Shown piece by piece: positions 24,701-33,759 of a stretch of DNA of 62,826 nucleotides. The stretch is taken from NCBI RefSeq assembly GCF_013141715.1, contig NZ_WHOA01000169.1, positions 1-62,826 of the forward strand, in the 5' to 3' direction. The first letter of the stretch is position 1. The number at the start of each line of letters is the position of its first letter. The notes under the pieces were generated by a model, which searched no databases, was not told the DNA's origin, and was given only the letters and a program-made list of their open reading frames with translations. The translations under genes were made by a program, and so were the position numbers. This DNA is from Paenibacillus phytorum (GTDB lineage: Bacteria; Bacillota; Bacilli; Paenibacillales; NBRC-103111).

Positions 24701-26908
24701 CGAACCGTTGGGGCGGTAGAGAATGTGAATCTGCAGCCTGGGTACCCAGGGTTATATCTGGCAGATTCCTACCATCTCGCCAATACGATAGAGGTTCCCT
24801 ACGTATTTGTCATAAATGTAATCTCTCAGTCAGTGAGTGAAATCCTGGCACAAGTTCAACAGATGAAGCAGCAAACCACACAACCGATCTATGTGGAATT
24901 GGGGAACGAGCTTTATTCCATCTTGTTTGATGCAAGCTTCCCGTCAGTATCTGAATATATTGCCAAATGCAAATTGATCTATCAGGGAATCAAAGGCATA
25001 GATCCGACTATTAAAATCGGGATTGTGGCTGTCGCCAAAGATTTGGAAGACCGAATAGCTGCTGACCCCAATAATCTGCCAGATCCTGATGTGGATTGGG
25101 CAGCTACACAAGGGGGACGCGTAGCGCTTTGGAATCAAACGCTAATGGCAGACAGCAGTTTCTACGACGCCATCATCGTCCATGTGTATTCACCCATTCC
25201 AAATCTATTTGATCTAACGAACAGCAAAATGATGAGATACTTATATACGTATAATCAAAGTGCATTGGAAGGTCTGTCTATTCAGAAAAACCAATTCCCA
25301 GGCAAGGAAATATGGGTTACGGAGTGGTCCTCTCTTCCAACTGTCCTATTTGGCGAGAAAGACCCTAACGAAAAGGCACGCAAACAATTTATGAAAACCC
25401 CAGGATTTGCGATTCACAATATGGAACGGGTGCTGCAAATGATCGAGTCGGGTGCCGTGACGATTTCCGACGTACATGCGATGGTAGATCCCCAAGGGTT
25501 TGGCATCGTGCAGCAAACCGCCGGTGGAGATCTCACTGAATTACCGAATTATTATGTATTTAAAGCTTTGGGAGGTCTGCTTGACTCCAATAGCAGCTAT
25601 TACAAACTCAATCTTGCACAAGGCAATGTTCAAAATGAAAAGCTGCGATTCATTGCTACGGATGTCTATTATAACGTTGCGGATGTTGGCGCATGGGGTT
25701 TCGGTGACGCTAATGGAATTAAGAAGGTCGTTTTCGCCAATCGGACCATGAACCCTGTCAATGTTTCCATACCAAGCAGGGATCTCAAGACGAATTGGGA
25801 ATATGGGGGCTCTAATCCTTTGCCATCGTTTCTGACCAACCCGAATGCGAGCTGGTTGGACGCGCCACAAGTTAATCCATTACCGGAGACGCCTTCTTCC
25901 ATTTTCTCTGGAGAGATCCAATTGAAGCCTTACTCCATGACGATTGTGGACATTACAAATAATGTTGCTGTACCAGTTACAATAGCTTCCGTGTCTCCGG
26001 CACAATCGGATGGACAAAATGGTTGCTACGTAAGTCCGGTAACGGTAACATTAACCGCCACCGATCATGTATTGGGTATGGAGAAGACGGAGTATAGTCT
26101 GGATAACGGGACTACGTGGCAGCCTTATACGGCACCTGTGACGTTTGATCAGAGCGGCAATTACGACATTATGTATCGATCGACCGATAAAGCGGGGAAT
26201 GTTGAACCTGACAAACATGTTAGTTTTAAATTAAATATGACTGCCGCAGTCGTTAAGTTGCAAGACAGCAGCGGGAATTCGATAAGCGGTGGAATCGTTA
26301 CATACTACGATGGCGGATGGAAGGATTTTGGGGTAACCGACGCTTTTGGATTGATTAGTAAGGACTTGCCTGATAAAGCATACACCTTTAGCATGACATA
26401 CGAAGGTACATACATGGAAAAGGTGCAGAATACAGGAGCTAGCCCTATCGTTGTATTCCAGACTGTGAACACGACGGTACAGTTGAAGGATAGCTCGGGG
26501 AACCCGCTCGACGGAGGAACGGTGAAATATTACGCCGGAGGGTGGAAGGACCTGGGGACTACAGTTGGTGGAATGGCAAGCAAGGAATTATTGCCTGGCA
26601 ACTATACCTTCAGTATGTCTTACTTGGGCACCTATCAGGAGAAAGTACAGAACACGGGTTCGATTGCGACGATTGTATTCCAGACGGTGAATGCGACGGT
26701 ACAGCTGAAGATCAGTTCGGGGAGCCCGCTCGACGGAGGAACGGTGAAATATTACGCCGGAGGGTGGAAGGACCTGGGGACTACGGTTGGCGGAACGGCA
26801 AGCAAGGAATTATTGCCTGGCAACTACACCTTCAGCATGTCTTACTTGGGCACTTATCAGGAGAAAACGCAGAACACGGGTTTGAATACAACGATTGTAT
26901 TTCAGTAA
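21776..26908 (+). CDS. Giant secreted multidomain glycosidase (clan GH-A-like)
   Basis: 1710 residues. After a signal peptide (residues 1-27) there are three LamG/DUF1080-like sandwiches near 34-210, 292-470 and 550-725 (GVLQFQDDFSEGMSLW and variants). Each is followed by a Big-type Ig unit, and there is one extra Big_2 near 800-885. The catalytic region is about 890-1390. It has N1044-E1045 in VELGNEL as probable acid/base and E1183 in IWVTEWS as probable nucleophile, the spacing seen in GH39/GH51/GH79-like barrels. An OmpL47-type module and three 74-residue C-terminal repeats follow. No sorting signal is seen, so it is released. AGGAGG precedes ATG. Confidence 0.82.
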   Translation: MYKKIVSGVIFCVCLAVLLFRAPESLAVGAGDTGVLQFQDDFSEGMSLWKGVKGSWVVDNGALRVTSGSTNEIEPKGSNSVWQDQIVEFRVQIVGAPGGGFTRVFTRYVSGSSNLGLLIRPTGLSYSLNGAAESYLSSYKFTVGTNYDVKMILSGSTATIYAKTEGQSTYTSAGTIAGLPIQSGKLRFQTSNDKVLLDNVKVSNTQSSAFMANGSVLSALNLGSQSALSLINTTGKTVVWTSSDATRATVDGNGVVTAAGRGLVTITASTADNLEQVRFDIYVKDPVVSPGALQFQDDFSNGMSLWNAVSGAWGIDHSQLISPAASSSLLEPKGTLTKWRNMTVAMRFNRLETSSNDNFISIKLRYVSEADYTRLLIRSTGLSYIQAGGAEQSFYATTFNTGTDYDIKLVALDDLVQVYVKSAADPDYIVAGAISNASYNFGKVQLTTFNVKAALDNIQIWNHESLPFMLGKKLSVFNKGDSQTLQLTNTTGKSVMWSSSDNQVATVDQTGAVTPLARGQAVVTAATYDNTFQDKAEIVVKDPINPTGILQLEDDFSEGMSVWKAVYGTWTVDNSRLSSTSTASSLIEMKGAETTWRNQTISMRFNRGENLAGNFISVKFRYVNEADYTRLLIRSTGLSYVKAGGTEQSMYVMTFNADTDYDIKLVALDNWVQVYVKSATDPDYTYAGAISNVSYVFGKVQLTTYNVKATLDNIQIWNHESSPFILSAKLTGIASGYSESLQLTNATGKGVVWTSSNTQVATVDQTGVVTAIAKGQTVVTAATYDDSFQEKSDIVVYVRPTGVTLNKPSTSLYVGEAEELTATVSPADVDNPLTIWTSSDPSVVSLVGGSSTSRAIKALPAGTAIITVTTVDGGFSASTQVLVNPVPEPTVSMAEFAIDPTPNALPSHFLGAHNEQLVKVGRVTDFQLESFDNLGLDLKLQNVRGPDGTGANYYLYNEGTVMNSKDPRYQQFYGNRTVGAVENVNLQPGYPGLYLADSYHLANTIEVPYVFVINVISQSVSEILAQVQQMKQQTTQPIYVELGNELYSILFDASFPSVSEYIAKCKLIYQGIKGIDPTIKIGIVAVAKDLEDRIAADPNNLPDPDVDWAATQGGRVALWNQTLMADSSFYDAIIVHVYSPIPNLFDLTNSKMMRYLYTYNQSALEGLSIQKNQFPGKEIWVTEWSSLPTVLFGEKDPNEKARKQFMKTPGFAIHNMERVLQMIESGAVTISDVHAMVDPQGFGIVQQTAGGDLTELPNYYVFKALGGLLDSNSSYYKLNLAQGNVQNEKLRFIATDVYYNVADVGAWGFGDANGIKKVVFANRTMNPVNVSIPSRDLKTNWEYGGSNPLPSFLTNPNASWLDAPQVNPLPETPSSIFSGEIQLKPYSMTIVDITNNVAVPVTIASVSPAQSDGQNGCYVSPVTVTLTATDHVLGMEKTEYSLDNGTTWQPYTAPVTFDQSGNYDIMYRSTDKAGNVEPDKHVSFKLNMTAAVVKLQDSSGNSISGGIVTYYDGGWKDFGVTDAFGLISKDLPDKAYTFSMTYEGTYMEKVQNTGASPIVVFQTVNTTVQLKDSSGNPLDGGTVKYYAGGWKDLGTTVGGMASKELLPGNYTFSMSYLGTYQEKVQNTGSIATIVFQTVNATVQLKISSGSPLDGGTVKYYAGGWKDLGTTVGGTASKELLPGNYTFSMSYLGTYQEKTQNTGLNTTIVFQ
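26474..26908 (+). repeat. Tandem 222-base repeat encoding the C-terminal GGWKDLG modules
   Basis: Copy 1 starts at 26474 and copy 2 at 26696. They are nearly identical in DNA over most of their length, including silent positions, which indicates a recent duplication. A third, older copy precedes at about 26245-26473. Confidence 0.85.
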
Positions 26909-26960
26909 TTTCCGTATCAAAGTGTGACGTAGTAAGTTTCTTCAAATCCATACATGGCTA

Positions 26961-27012
26961 TAAGCCGGATCTTTTTGCTCGAACAGAGTGAATGTGATCC
27001 GGCTTATTTTTG
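26961..27012 (+). terminator. Rho-independent terminator
   Basis: TAAGCCGGATC (26961-26971) pairs with GATCCGGCTTA (26996-27006), then TTTTTGAG. Confidence 0.8.
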
Positions 27013-27096
27013 AGTTTTGGATGAAACTAAAGTTAAACTAGTTCCTCTGTTTCAACGGATTATAATGAGATTAACTCCGAGGATGTAGATTTAATC

Positions 27097-27219
27097 ATGG
27101 TTAACCAAGTGCAAGTGAGTGTTGAAGTTTCAACTAAGCCTCCTGTTTCCTATATACCGGTTGTGGTCGCAGTGGGCGTTGGAGCAAAGGTGAATAAAAT
27201 AGAGCCAGTTAATACGTAA
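27097..27219 (+). CDS. Possible 40-residue small protein
   Basis: A short frame, MVNQVQVSVEVSTKPPVSYI and on, has a Val-rich hydrophobic centre and a KVNKIEP tail. GAGGATG lies 11 bases upstream. It sits between the terminator of the first giant glycosidase and the ribosome site of the second. Nothing recognisable; it may be chance. No other gene is seen in 27013-27238. Confidence 0.2.
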   Translation: MVNQVQVSVEVSTKPPVSYIPVVVAVGVGAKVNKIEPVNT

Positions 27220-27238
27220 ATTGAAAGGGGAATATAAT

Positions 27239-30200
27239 ATGAAAAGCAAAAAAATTAATAGGCAAAATGTAAGCGCATTCATTTTACTTGCTCTACTTTT
27301 GGGAATATTCATAGATCAACGAAATCTCGTTCATGCCGCGGATTATACGGCCACCATAAATATAGATACGAATGTTGAATCGAGCTTAAGTGAAAACTTC
27401 GGGGGATATAATGGGGATTTTCAAACTTATGGTATCCTATACACCGATCAAACGGCCATCGATTTGGCAAAAGGATTGAATAGCCGTGTGTTTCGATTTC
27501 CCTCCGGGACGGATAGTGACTATTTCGACATTAGGAGAGGGGATGACGATGACGAATGGGTATCGCAATTTTTCGGAAAAATGCCTACATTCCATGCTGC
27601 CGTTAACGACGGGCAAATCTTGAGAGCCAAGCCTGACAAACAAGAACTTCAGGATTGGAAATATTTTCTGGATCAAGTGCAAGGAGAAACCATGATTATT
27701 ATCAATGGATTCACCGATACGCCAGAAACAGCAATGGCGATAGCGAAATATTGCAAGGATAATCATATTAAGGTTAGCGCTTACGAGCTGAGCAACGAAG
27801 CTTTTTTATTCAGTAAATTTTTTCCGACTGCAACGGATTATGCGGATAAAATGAAACCGTATTATGATGCCATCAAATCGGTAGATCCGAAAGCACAGAT
27901 TAACGTCATGTTTTCTCAAGGCGAAAAACCCGAATGGGATAAAGAGCTGGCTGCTTATCCGAATAAATATTGGGACGGCGTATCCTACCATTTTTATCGG
28001 GGCGGCGATCGGTATTCAACGTTCGACCAAGCGCGCAAAGACTTGAATTCCGCCTTGGCAGAGCGTACCAATTCGTATATCGATTCCTATTACCTTGCCA
28101 AAGGAAGACCTGATATGCCTGTAACGATAAGCGAGTTTAATACGACTCCTTCAACAATGACGAGTTTGTCCACATCGGGGATGATAAAAACGTTGTATAA
28201 TGGCATATTCGCCGCTGAATATACGACCAGATTGTCGAGCCATCCCAATGTGAAACGTGTACTTCTTCATGCGATGATGCAGTTTGGCACCCAACCCACC
28301 AATAACTATGCTGTCGCAATGCGAGATGCTTATGAAAAAAAGACGACATTAGATACAACGGGTTACGATTTCGGCATTTATAAAAGCGGTGCCGCTTTAG
28401 GTTTGCAAATCGCCTATGAAGCCATCAATAACAGTTCCCACTTATGGAAAACAACGACTTCGGGAGGGGCAGAGGTTAACAAGTATTCGGGAAGCAATAT
28501 ACCTGCTTTATATTCGCAGGCATATAAGGGGGAAAACAATAAAAATTATGTCGTGATCACAAACAAATCGGACAGTACTCACACCGCAACAATCAACATG
28601 AATGGAGTACCGGTTACATCAAATATGACGAAAACGTATATTTCATCTACAGACCCAGAATTAAAAAATACACTGGCAAATCCTAATGCTATTGCTATTC
28701 AAACGGAAGGCACACTCAATCCGGTAACGATTCCTCCATACAGCGTGATGAGAGTAGAATGGGATGGTTCCGGAGGACAACTACCGCAACCTACTCGTAT
28801 TGTTCAATCTATTGTAGGTAATAATCAGGTGGAGCTAACTTGGCTTGATTCGCTGCTTGCATCAGGATATGTCGTGAAGTATGGGACGACACCTGGCGTT
28901 TATACAAATACGATAAATGCAGGCCAGTTGAAGAACTATACCGTGACGGGCTTATCCAACGGTACAACCTATTACTTTGCGGTAAGCGCTAATAATAGAT
29001 CTGGTTCAAGCGTTAATTCGAATGAAGTGGCTGCCAAGCTTGTAAAGCCAAGCGCACCATTGCTGGAAAGCCCGAAAGCAAAGGAAGGTTCCGTCGTACT
29101 ACATTGGAATAGTTCAGCCAACGCTTCCGGATATTATGTAAAGGTTAGAACAGGATCTGGCAACAATACAACGGTTAAAGACGTTGGCAATTCTATAGGC
29201 TACGAAGTGACCGGATTAACCAATGATACAGCCTACTATTTTACGGTATCTGCGTATAACGGTATGGGAGAAGGCTTAAACTCCAGCGAATACAGCGCTG
29301 TTCCTAGGGGGAATATGCCCTATTCTCCTCACACAGTTCGAGCTTTCGCAACCGGAACGGGAGTCGATTTAAGTTGGAACCCCTCGTATTCAGAGCAATT
29401 TTATGAAAACTTTGAACTTGGAGACGGTTTATGGACCGTTATAAACGGTGAATGGGGGATTGTTCATAGTACGGAAGGTGGTCTTGGCAGTACCAACGTG
29501 TACCGAAGCAGTAATTCTTCCGGTTATGGAATGAGCGTTGCTGGAGACAGCACTTGGAAAGACTATGTTGTTGAAGTTGGAATCGTAGCGCCCGGTTCCG
29601 TTACGGGTAACTATGGCGTGGCCGCAAGATATGTGGACAACAATAACTACTATTATGCGTATTACGATTCTCAGGAGAAAAAGTATAAAATTGTTAAGCG
29701 CTTTCAAGGGGTGGAGGCGGTTTTGGCTTCATCTGAACAAATAGCGGACCCTTATTTTATTCTTGGAGCAAATACGAGTAATAAATTCAGGCTTGAGGTA
29801 TCGGGCGATAGGTTGACCCTATATAGGGACGCAAATGTAATAGCTTCAGTAACGGATGGAAGTAATCCCCTTCTTTCTGGAAAAGTAGGTCTTTACACGA
29901 ACAACCAGCAAGCTGATTTCGACCGTGTGTCCGTAAGATTGGATAATGCGACCGGTTATGTTATCAAAAGAAGTACGAGTCTAAAGGGCGTTTATACGAC
30001 TGTAGCGACAGGAGTAACAGGAAGTACCTACAAAGACACCAGCGCAAATCCGGCACTCCATAATTATTATGTGATTTCAGCGTTAAATGAAAGTGGAGAG
30101 AGCACCTATACTTCTCCGCTATCGATTGCTTATCCAGTAGAACCGTTAATCAATATCGCGCCAAGCGCTATATTATCGGTTGATTCCACCAATGGTTCGT

Positions 30201-32692
30201 TCAGTGCGAGTAAGGCGGTAGATGGCATTAAAAATGACAACGCCAGCAGATGGCTTTCTTTAAGCGGAGAACCGCATTATTTTCAGATGGAATGGCAGGC
30301 GGACAAATTGATCAGTAGTATTCAAGTTTGGAGTGGACTAATCGGAGGATACGGGTTCCAAATCAAAGATTATACGATTCAGTACTGGGACGGAGAAAAG
30401 TGGAAGACGGCGGCTGCCGTTACCGATAATAAAAATGACGCCAATGTTCGTTCCTACAACATATTGGAATTGGATAATCCCATTATTACCAAAAAATTAA
30501 GAATGAACATAACGAAAGCCTCTAGCGCAGCCGGTTATACGGACGCCAGATTGTTAGAAATTGAAGTATTCGGTACAGATCGATATAAAAATATTGCGCC
30601 GAGCGCTGTATTAGCTGTTGATTCGACGAACGGTTTATTCAGTGCAAATAAGGCAGTAGATGGAATAAAAAATGACAATAGCAGCAGATGGCTTTCTTTA
30701 AGCGGCGAACCGCACTACTTTCAGATGGATTGGCCGGAGGATAAGTTAATTAAGGGCATCAACGTCTGGAGCGGGCTGATCGGGGGCAACGGATTTCAAA
30801 TCAAAGACTATACGATGGAGTATTGGGATGGGGCCAATTGGACAACCGCAGCGACTGTAACCAATAACACTTATGATGCCAACGGTGGTTTGTACAATTC
30901 TCTGAAGTGGAGTACGCCCATTTCCACCAAGAAAATAAAAATGAACATAACGAAAGCTTCTGGTGCAGCGGGCTATACGGACGCCAGATTGTTGGAAATT
31001 GAAGTGATTGGCGCAGATTTACCTACTACGACAGCGAATTTATCGCCTTCACAGCCGGATGGACAAAATGGGCGATACATGAGTCCGGTAACGGTTACAT
31101 TGTCTGCTCCGCAAACATTATGGGGGGTTACACAGTCCGTATATAGTCTGGATAGTGGGAAGACGTGGCTGGCATACGCAGGGCCGATCACGTTTGAGCA
31201 GGATGGCTCCTATCATATCAGCTTCAGATCGGTAGATCAGGAAGGCAATTCAGGGAGCATTCAGATGGTTTCATTCATCATCGAAAGGAATTCCTTGGCA
31301 CCTGTGACGATGGCCGCATTGTCTGGTACTCCAAATGGCGAGGGCTGGTTTAAAGAAGATGTGACGGTTACCTTGACGGCTGTGGATGAATCAGCGGGTG
31401 CGGTATGGACCGAATACAGTATCAATGGTGGGACTGCAGCTGCTTACGTTGCACCCATTGTCATTCGAAACGAAGGCACGAGTACGATCGGATATTTCTC
31501 TACAAATGCCGCGGGGAATGTGGAAGCGGCGAAATCGTTTCAAGTGAAATTAGATAAAACACCACCCGTTGCTGTTTTGACGGAGTCCGGCCACGCTGTG
31601 GGGGATGTGACAGATGCGGATACGTTGAGATTTGATTTGAACAGATCAGATGCACACTCCGGTGTGGCTACGCAGACGTTAACTTTGGATGGCGCTGTGA
31701 TTAACAGCGGTCAAACGATTGCCGCGGGAAGTCTAGCACTAGGAGCACATACGGTGCAATACAGTGTAGTGGATGCAGCGGGCAATTTGGTGCAATCGAC
31801 ACATACATTCAACGTGAATGCGAACGTTACGTTCAGTCAAGCTACCCTTGCAGCTGACGTGGTATCGCTGAAGCCGGGTGAAACGACAGCTACACACCTA
31901 ACTGCGACATTAAGCAACGGAACACCTGCTGATCTCAGTGGTGCAGTATTTGCCTATAACACAAGTAATGGCGCGGTAGTTACTGTAGATGCACAAGGTA
32001 AAGTTAGCGCTTTGGCAGAAGGTACTGCACAAATTACAGCTGCCGTCACCCTGAGTGGAAAAACAGTACCAACAAACGCTGTGACTATTACGGTTGTGAA
32101 GCCGTTATCGGATGGGGCACCTGGTAAACCTGTTTTGTCAGATAATAGCGGTCAGGTAACTGGATTAAAAGATGGTAACTATACAGTCACAATGAACATG
32201 TGGTGGGGGAATAATGGCTCCGTGTTCAAGCTGTACGAAAATGGCACACTCATTAGTACGCAAACATTGACAGACGCGTCTCCAGCGGCGCAATTGGCTA
32301 AAGTAGATGTGAAAGGTAAAGCGAACGGCACTTACACCTATACGAGTGAACTTATTAATTCCTTCGGAACAACAGCTAGCAGCCCACTTGTGGTCAAGAT
32401 TACAGACGCATCGCCAGGTAAACCGGTACTATCTCAAGATAACTGGGATGGAGATGGCAGCTACAAGGTGACGATGAACATGTGGTGGGGTACCAACGCT
32501 ACCGAGTATCGCCTATACGAAAATGGCATCTTGATCGAAACGAAGAGCTTGAATGCAGCTTCTCCAAGTGCACAAAGCGCAGTGTCGACGATTGCCGGCA
32601 GGGCCATTGGTGTGTATGAGTACCGCAGTGAATTGGTCAATGCGGGTGGCATTACCTCGAGTGACAAGATGACAGTGAAAGTAACGAAATAA
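27239..32692 (+). CDS. Second giant secreted multidomain glycosidase (clan GH-A-like)
   Basis: 1817 residues from ATG 27239 (AAAGGGGA upstream; the TTG at 27221 is inside that region). The signal peptide ends near VHAAD. The catalytic barrel occupies about 30-510, with N186-E187 in YELSNEAF as acid/base and E299 in VTISEFNTT as nucleophile, like GH39/GH51/GH79. Then follow two FN3 domains, a LamG-like insert, another FN3, two discoidin (F5/8C) domains of 146 residues, OmpL47-type modules, a Big domain and two C-terminal NMWWG carbohydrate-binding-like modules. It probably acts with the upstream enzyme on one polysaccharide. Confidence 0.82.
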   Translation: MKSKKINRQNVSAFILLALLLGIFIDQRNLVHAADYTATINIDTNVESSLSENFGGYNGDFQTYGILYTDQTAIDLAKGLNSRVFRFPSGTDSDYFDIRRGDDDDEWVSQFFGKMPTFHAAVNDGQILRAKPDKQELQDWKYFLDQVQGETMIIINGFTDTPETAMAIAKYCKDNHIKVSAYELSNEAFLFSKFFPTATDYADKMKPYYDAIKSVDPKAQINVMFSQGEKPEWDKELAAYPNKYWDGVSYHFYRGGDRYSTFDQARKDLNSALAERTNSYIDSYYLAKGRPDMPVTISEFNTTPSTMTSLSTSGMIKTLYNGIFAAEYTTRLSSHPNVKRVLLHAMMQFGTQPTNNYAVAMRDAYEKKTTLDTTGYDFGIYKSGAALGLQIAYEAINNSSHLWKTTTSGGAEVNKYSGSNIPALYSQAYKGENNKNYVVITNKSDSTHTATINMNGVPVTSNMTKTYISSTDPELKNTLANPNAIAIQTEGTLNPVTIPPYSVMRVEWDGSGGQLPQPTRIVQSIVGNNQVELTWLDSLLASGYVVKYGTTPGVYTNTINAGQLKNYTVTGLSNGTTYYFAVSANNRSGSSVNSNEVAAKLVKPSAPLLESPKAKEGSVVLHWNSSANASGYYVKVRTGSGNNTTVKDVGNSIGYEVTGLTNDTAYYFTVSAYNGMGEGLNSSEYSAVPRGNMPYSPHTVRAFATGTGVDLSWNPSYSEQFYENFELGDGLWTVINGEWGIVHSTEGGLGSTNVYRSSNSSGYGMSVAGDSTWKDYVVEVGIVAPGSVTGNYGVAARYVDNNNYYYAYYDSQEKKYKIVKRFQGVEAVLASSEQIADPYFILGANTSNKFRLEVSGDRLTLYRDANVIASVTDGSNPLLSGKVGLYTNNQQADFDRVSVRLDNATGYVIKRSTSLKGVYTTVATGVTGSTYKDTSANPALHNYYVISALNESGESTYTSPLSIAYPVEPLINIAPSAILSVDSTNGSFSASKAVDGIKNDNASRWLSLSGEPHYFQMEWQADKLISSIQVWSGLIGGYGFQIKDYTIQYWDGEKWKTAAAVTDNKNDANVRSYNILELDNPIITKKLRMNITKASSAAGYTDARLLEIEVFGTDRYKNIAPSAVLAVDSTNGLFSANKAVDGIKNDNSSRWLSLSGEPHYFQMDWPEDKLIKGINVWSGLIGGNGFQIKDYTMEYWDGANWTTAATVTNNTYDANGGLYNSLKWSTPISTKKIKMNITKASGAAGYTDARLLEIEVIGADLPTTTANLSPSQPDGQNGRYMSPVTVTLSAPQTLWGVTQSVYSLDSGKTWLAYAGPITFEQDGSYHISFRSVDQEGNSGSIQMVSFIIERNSLAPVTMAALSGTPNGEGWFKEDVTVTLTAVDESAGAVWTEYSINGGTAAAYVAPIVIRNEGTSTIGYFSTNAAGNVEAAKSFQVKLDKTPPVAVLTESGHAVGDVTDADTLRFDLNRSDAHSGVATQTLTLDGAVINSGQTIAAGSLALGAHTVQYSVVDAAGNLVQSTHTFNVNANVTFSQATLAADVVSLKPGETTATHLTATLSNGTPADLSGAVFAYNTSNGAVVTVDAQGKVSALAEGTAQITAAVTLSGKTVPTNAVTITVVKPLSDGAPGKPVLSDNSGQVTGLKDGNYTVTMNMWWGNNGSVFKLYENGTLISTQTLTDASPAAQLAKVDVKGKANGTYTYTSELINSFGTTASSPLVVKITDASPGKPVLSQDNWDGDGSYKVTMNMWWGTNATEYRLYENGILIETKSLNAASPSAQSAVSTIAGRAIGVYEYRSELVNAGGITSSDKMTVKVTK
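30152..31018 (+). repeat. Tandem discoidin-domain repeat, 438-base period
   Basis: Units begin at 30152 and 30590 and encode near-identical F5/8C-type modules (NIAPSAILSVDSTNGSFSAS versus NIAPSAVLAVDSTNGLFSAN). Confidence 0.8.
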
Positions 32693-32714
32693 GAGTCAAC
32701 CTATCTCGTACGTT

Positions 32715-32764
32715 AGTACCGCAAGAGAACCCCCGACCTGTAGATTGGGGGCTCTTTCGGTACT
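32715..32764 (+). terminator. Terminator of the second giant glycosidase gene
   Basis: AGTACCG (32715-32721) pairs with CGGTACT (32758-32764). The inner AGAG/CTCT and CCCCC/GGGGG pairs continue the stem. Confidence 0.7.
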
Positions 32765-32768
32765 AAAA

Positions 32769-33674
32769 TTATGCTTCAAGCGTACTCATCGTTTTCTCTT
32801 CGCATTCCTTCGAGCAGAAGCTATTATGCTTCTCTTCACACGCTTCGCAGCAGATATGCTTCAAGTGGCAAGCATCGTTCGCACAGTTGATGTAGCGATC
32901 TTCTGCTGTTCCGCAGTGGTAGCATTTGCCTACGACGATATCTTCGTCTGTACGGTTGATAGGGACTGAAATCCGCTCGTCGAAGACGTAGCATTTGCCA
33001 TCGAATAAGCGACCTTGAACATCTTCATCTTTCCCGTAGCTCACAATACCGCCATCCAGCTGATAAACCTCTTTGAAGCCTTCCTGTAACAGGAAACCTG
33101 ACAGCTTTTCACAGCGGATACCGCCGGTACAATACGTGAGAATGGGTTTGTCCTTAAATTCTTGGAGATTGTTGCGAATCCATTCCGGAAATTCCTTCGT
33201 AGTCTCAACCTCTGGACGAATGGCGCCTCGGAAATGTCCAATATCGTACTCGTAATGGTTGCGTCCATCAAGGACGATGACATCTTCATGCTGGAGCTTC
33301 TCGTAGAATTCCTTTGGCTTCAGATGTGTGCCGGTTAGTTCGTTCGGATTCACGTCTTCTTCAAGTCGGAAAGTGACGAGTTCCTTTTTAGGACGAACAA
33401 ATAACTTTTTGAAAGCATGCTGTTCACTTTCATCTATCTTGTAGATCATGTCTTTGAACAGTGGCATTTGACGCATCATCGCGATGTAAGCTTCGGTTTG
33501 CTCGACCGTTCCTGAAAGCGTTCCGTTAATGCCCTCGGGAGCAATAAGGATGCGGCCTTTAATTCCGAGCTTTTTGCAATAAGCCAAATGTTCCTGAGCT
33601 AAAGCTTCGTGATCTATTACGGTAACGAATTTATAATACAACAAAATGCGATATGGAGCGCCTTCTACTGTCAT
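32769..33674 (-). CDS. trhO: tRNA uridine(34) hydroxylase, rhodanese type
   Basis: TrhO/YceA-family protein, 301 residues. It has an N-terminal ferredoxin-like domain (YRILLYYKFVTV, GRILIAPEGINGTLSG), a rhodanese domain with active Cys in LTYCTGGIRCEK, and a C-terminal Cys-rich zinc region (CYHCGTAEDRYINCANDACH, CCEACEEKHNSFCSKEC). It installs 5-hydroxyuridine at tRNA wobble position 34. ATG at 33674 is preferred, with AGGTGG upstream; GTG 33689 is the longer alternative. It is monocistronic and converges with the glycosidase gene. Confidence 0.93.
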   Translation of the reverse strand: MTVEGAPYRILLYYKFVTVIDHEALAQEHLAYCKKLGIKGRILIAPEGINGTLSGTVEQTEAYIAMMRQMPLFKDMIYKIDESEQHAFKKLFVRPKKELVTFRLEEDVNPNELTGTHLKPKEFYEKLQHEDVIVLDGRNHYEYDIGHFRGAIRPEVETTKEFPEWIRNNLQEFKDKPILTYCTGGIRCEKLSGFLLQEGFKEVYQLDGGIVSYGKDEDVQGRLFDGKCYVFDERISVPINRTDEDIVVGKCYHCGTAEDRYINCANDACHLKHICCEACEEKHNSFCSKECEEKTMSTLEA

Positions 33675-33759
33675 GATTAACTTAACCACCTATACGTATA
33701 AATTGCATGCTCATACTGAGAAAAGCATAAGCATATAGTGACATAAATCAGCGTATTTT

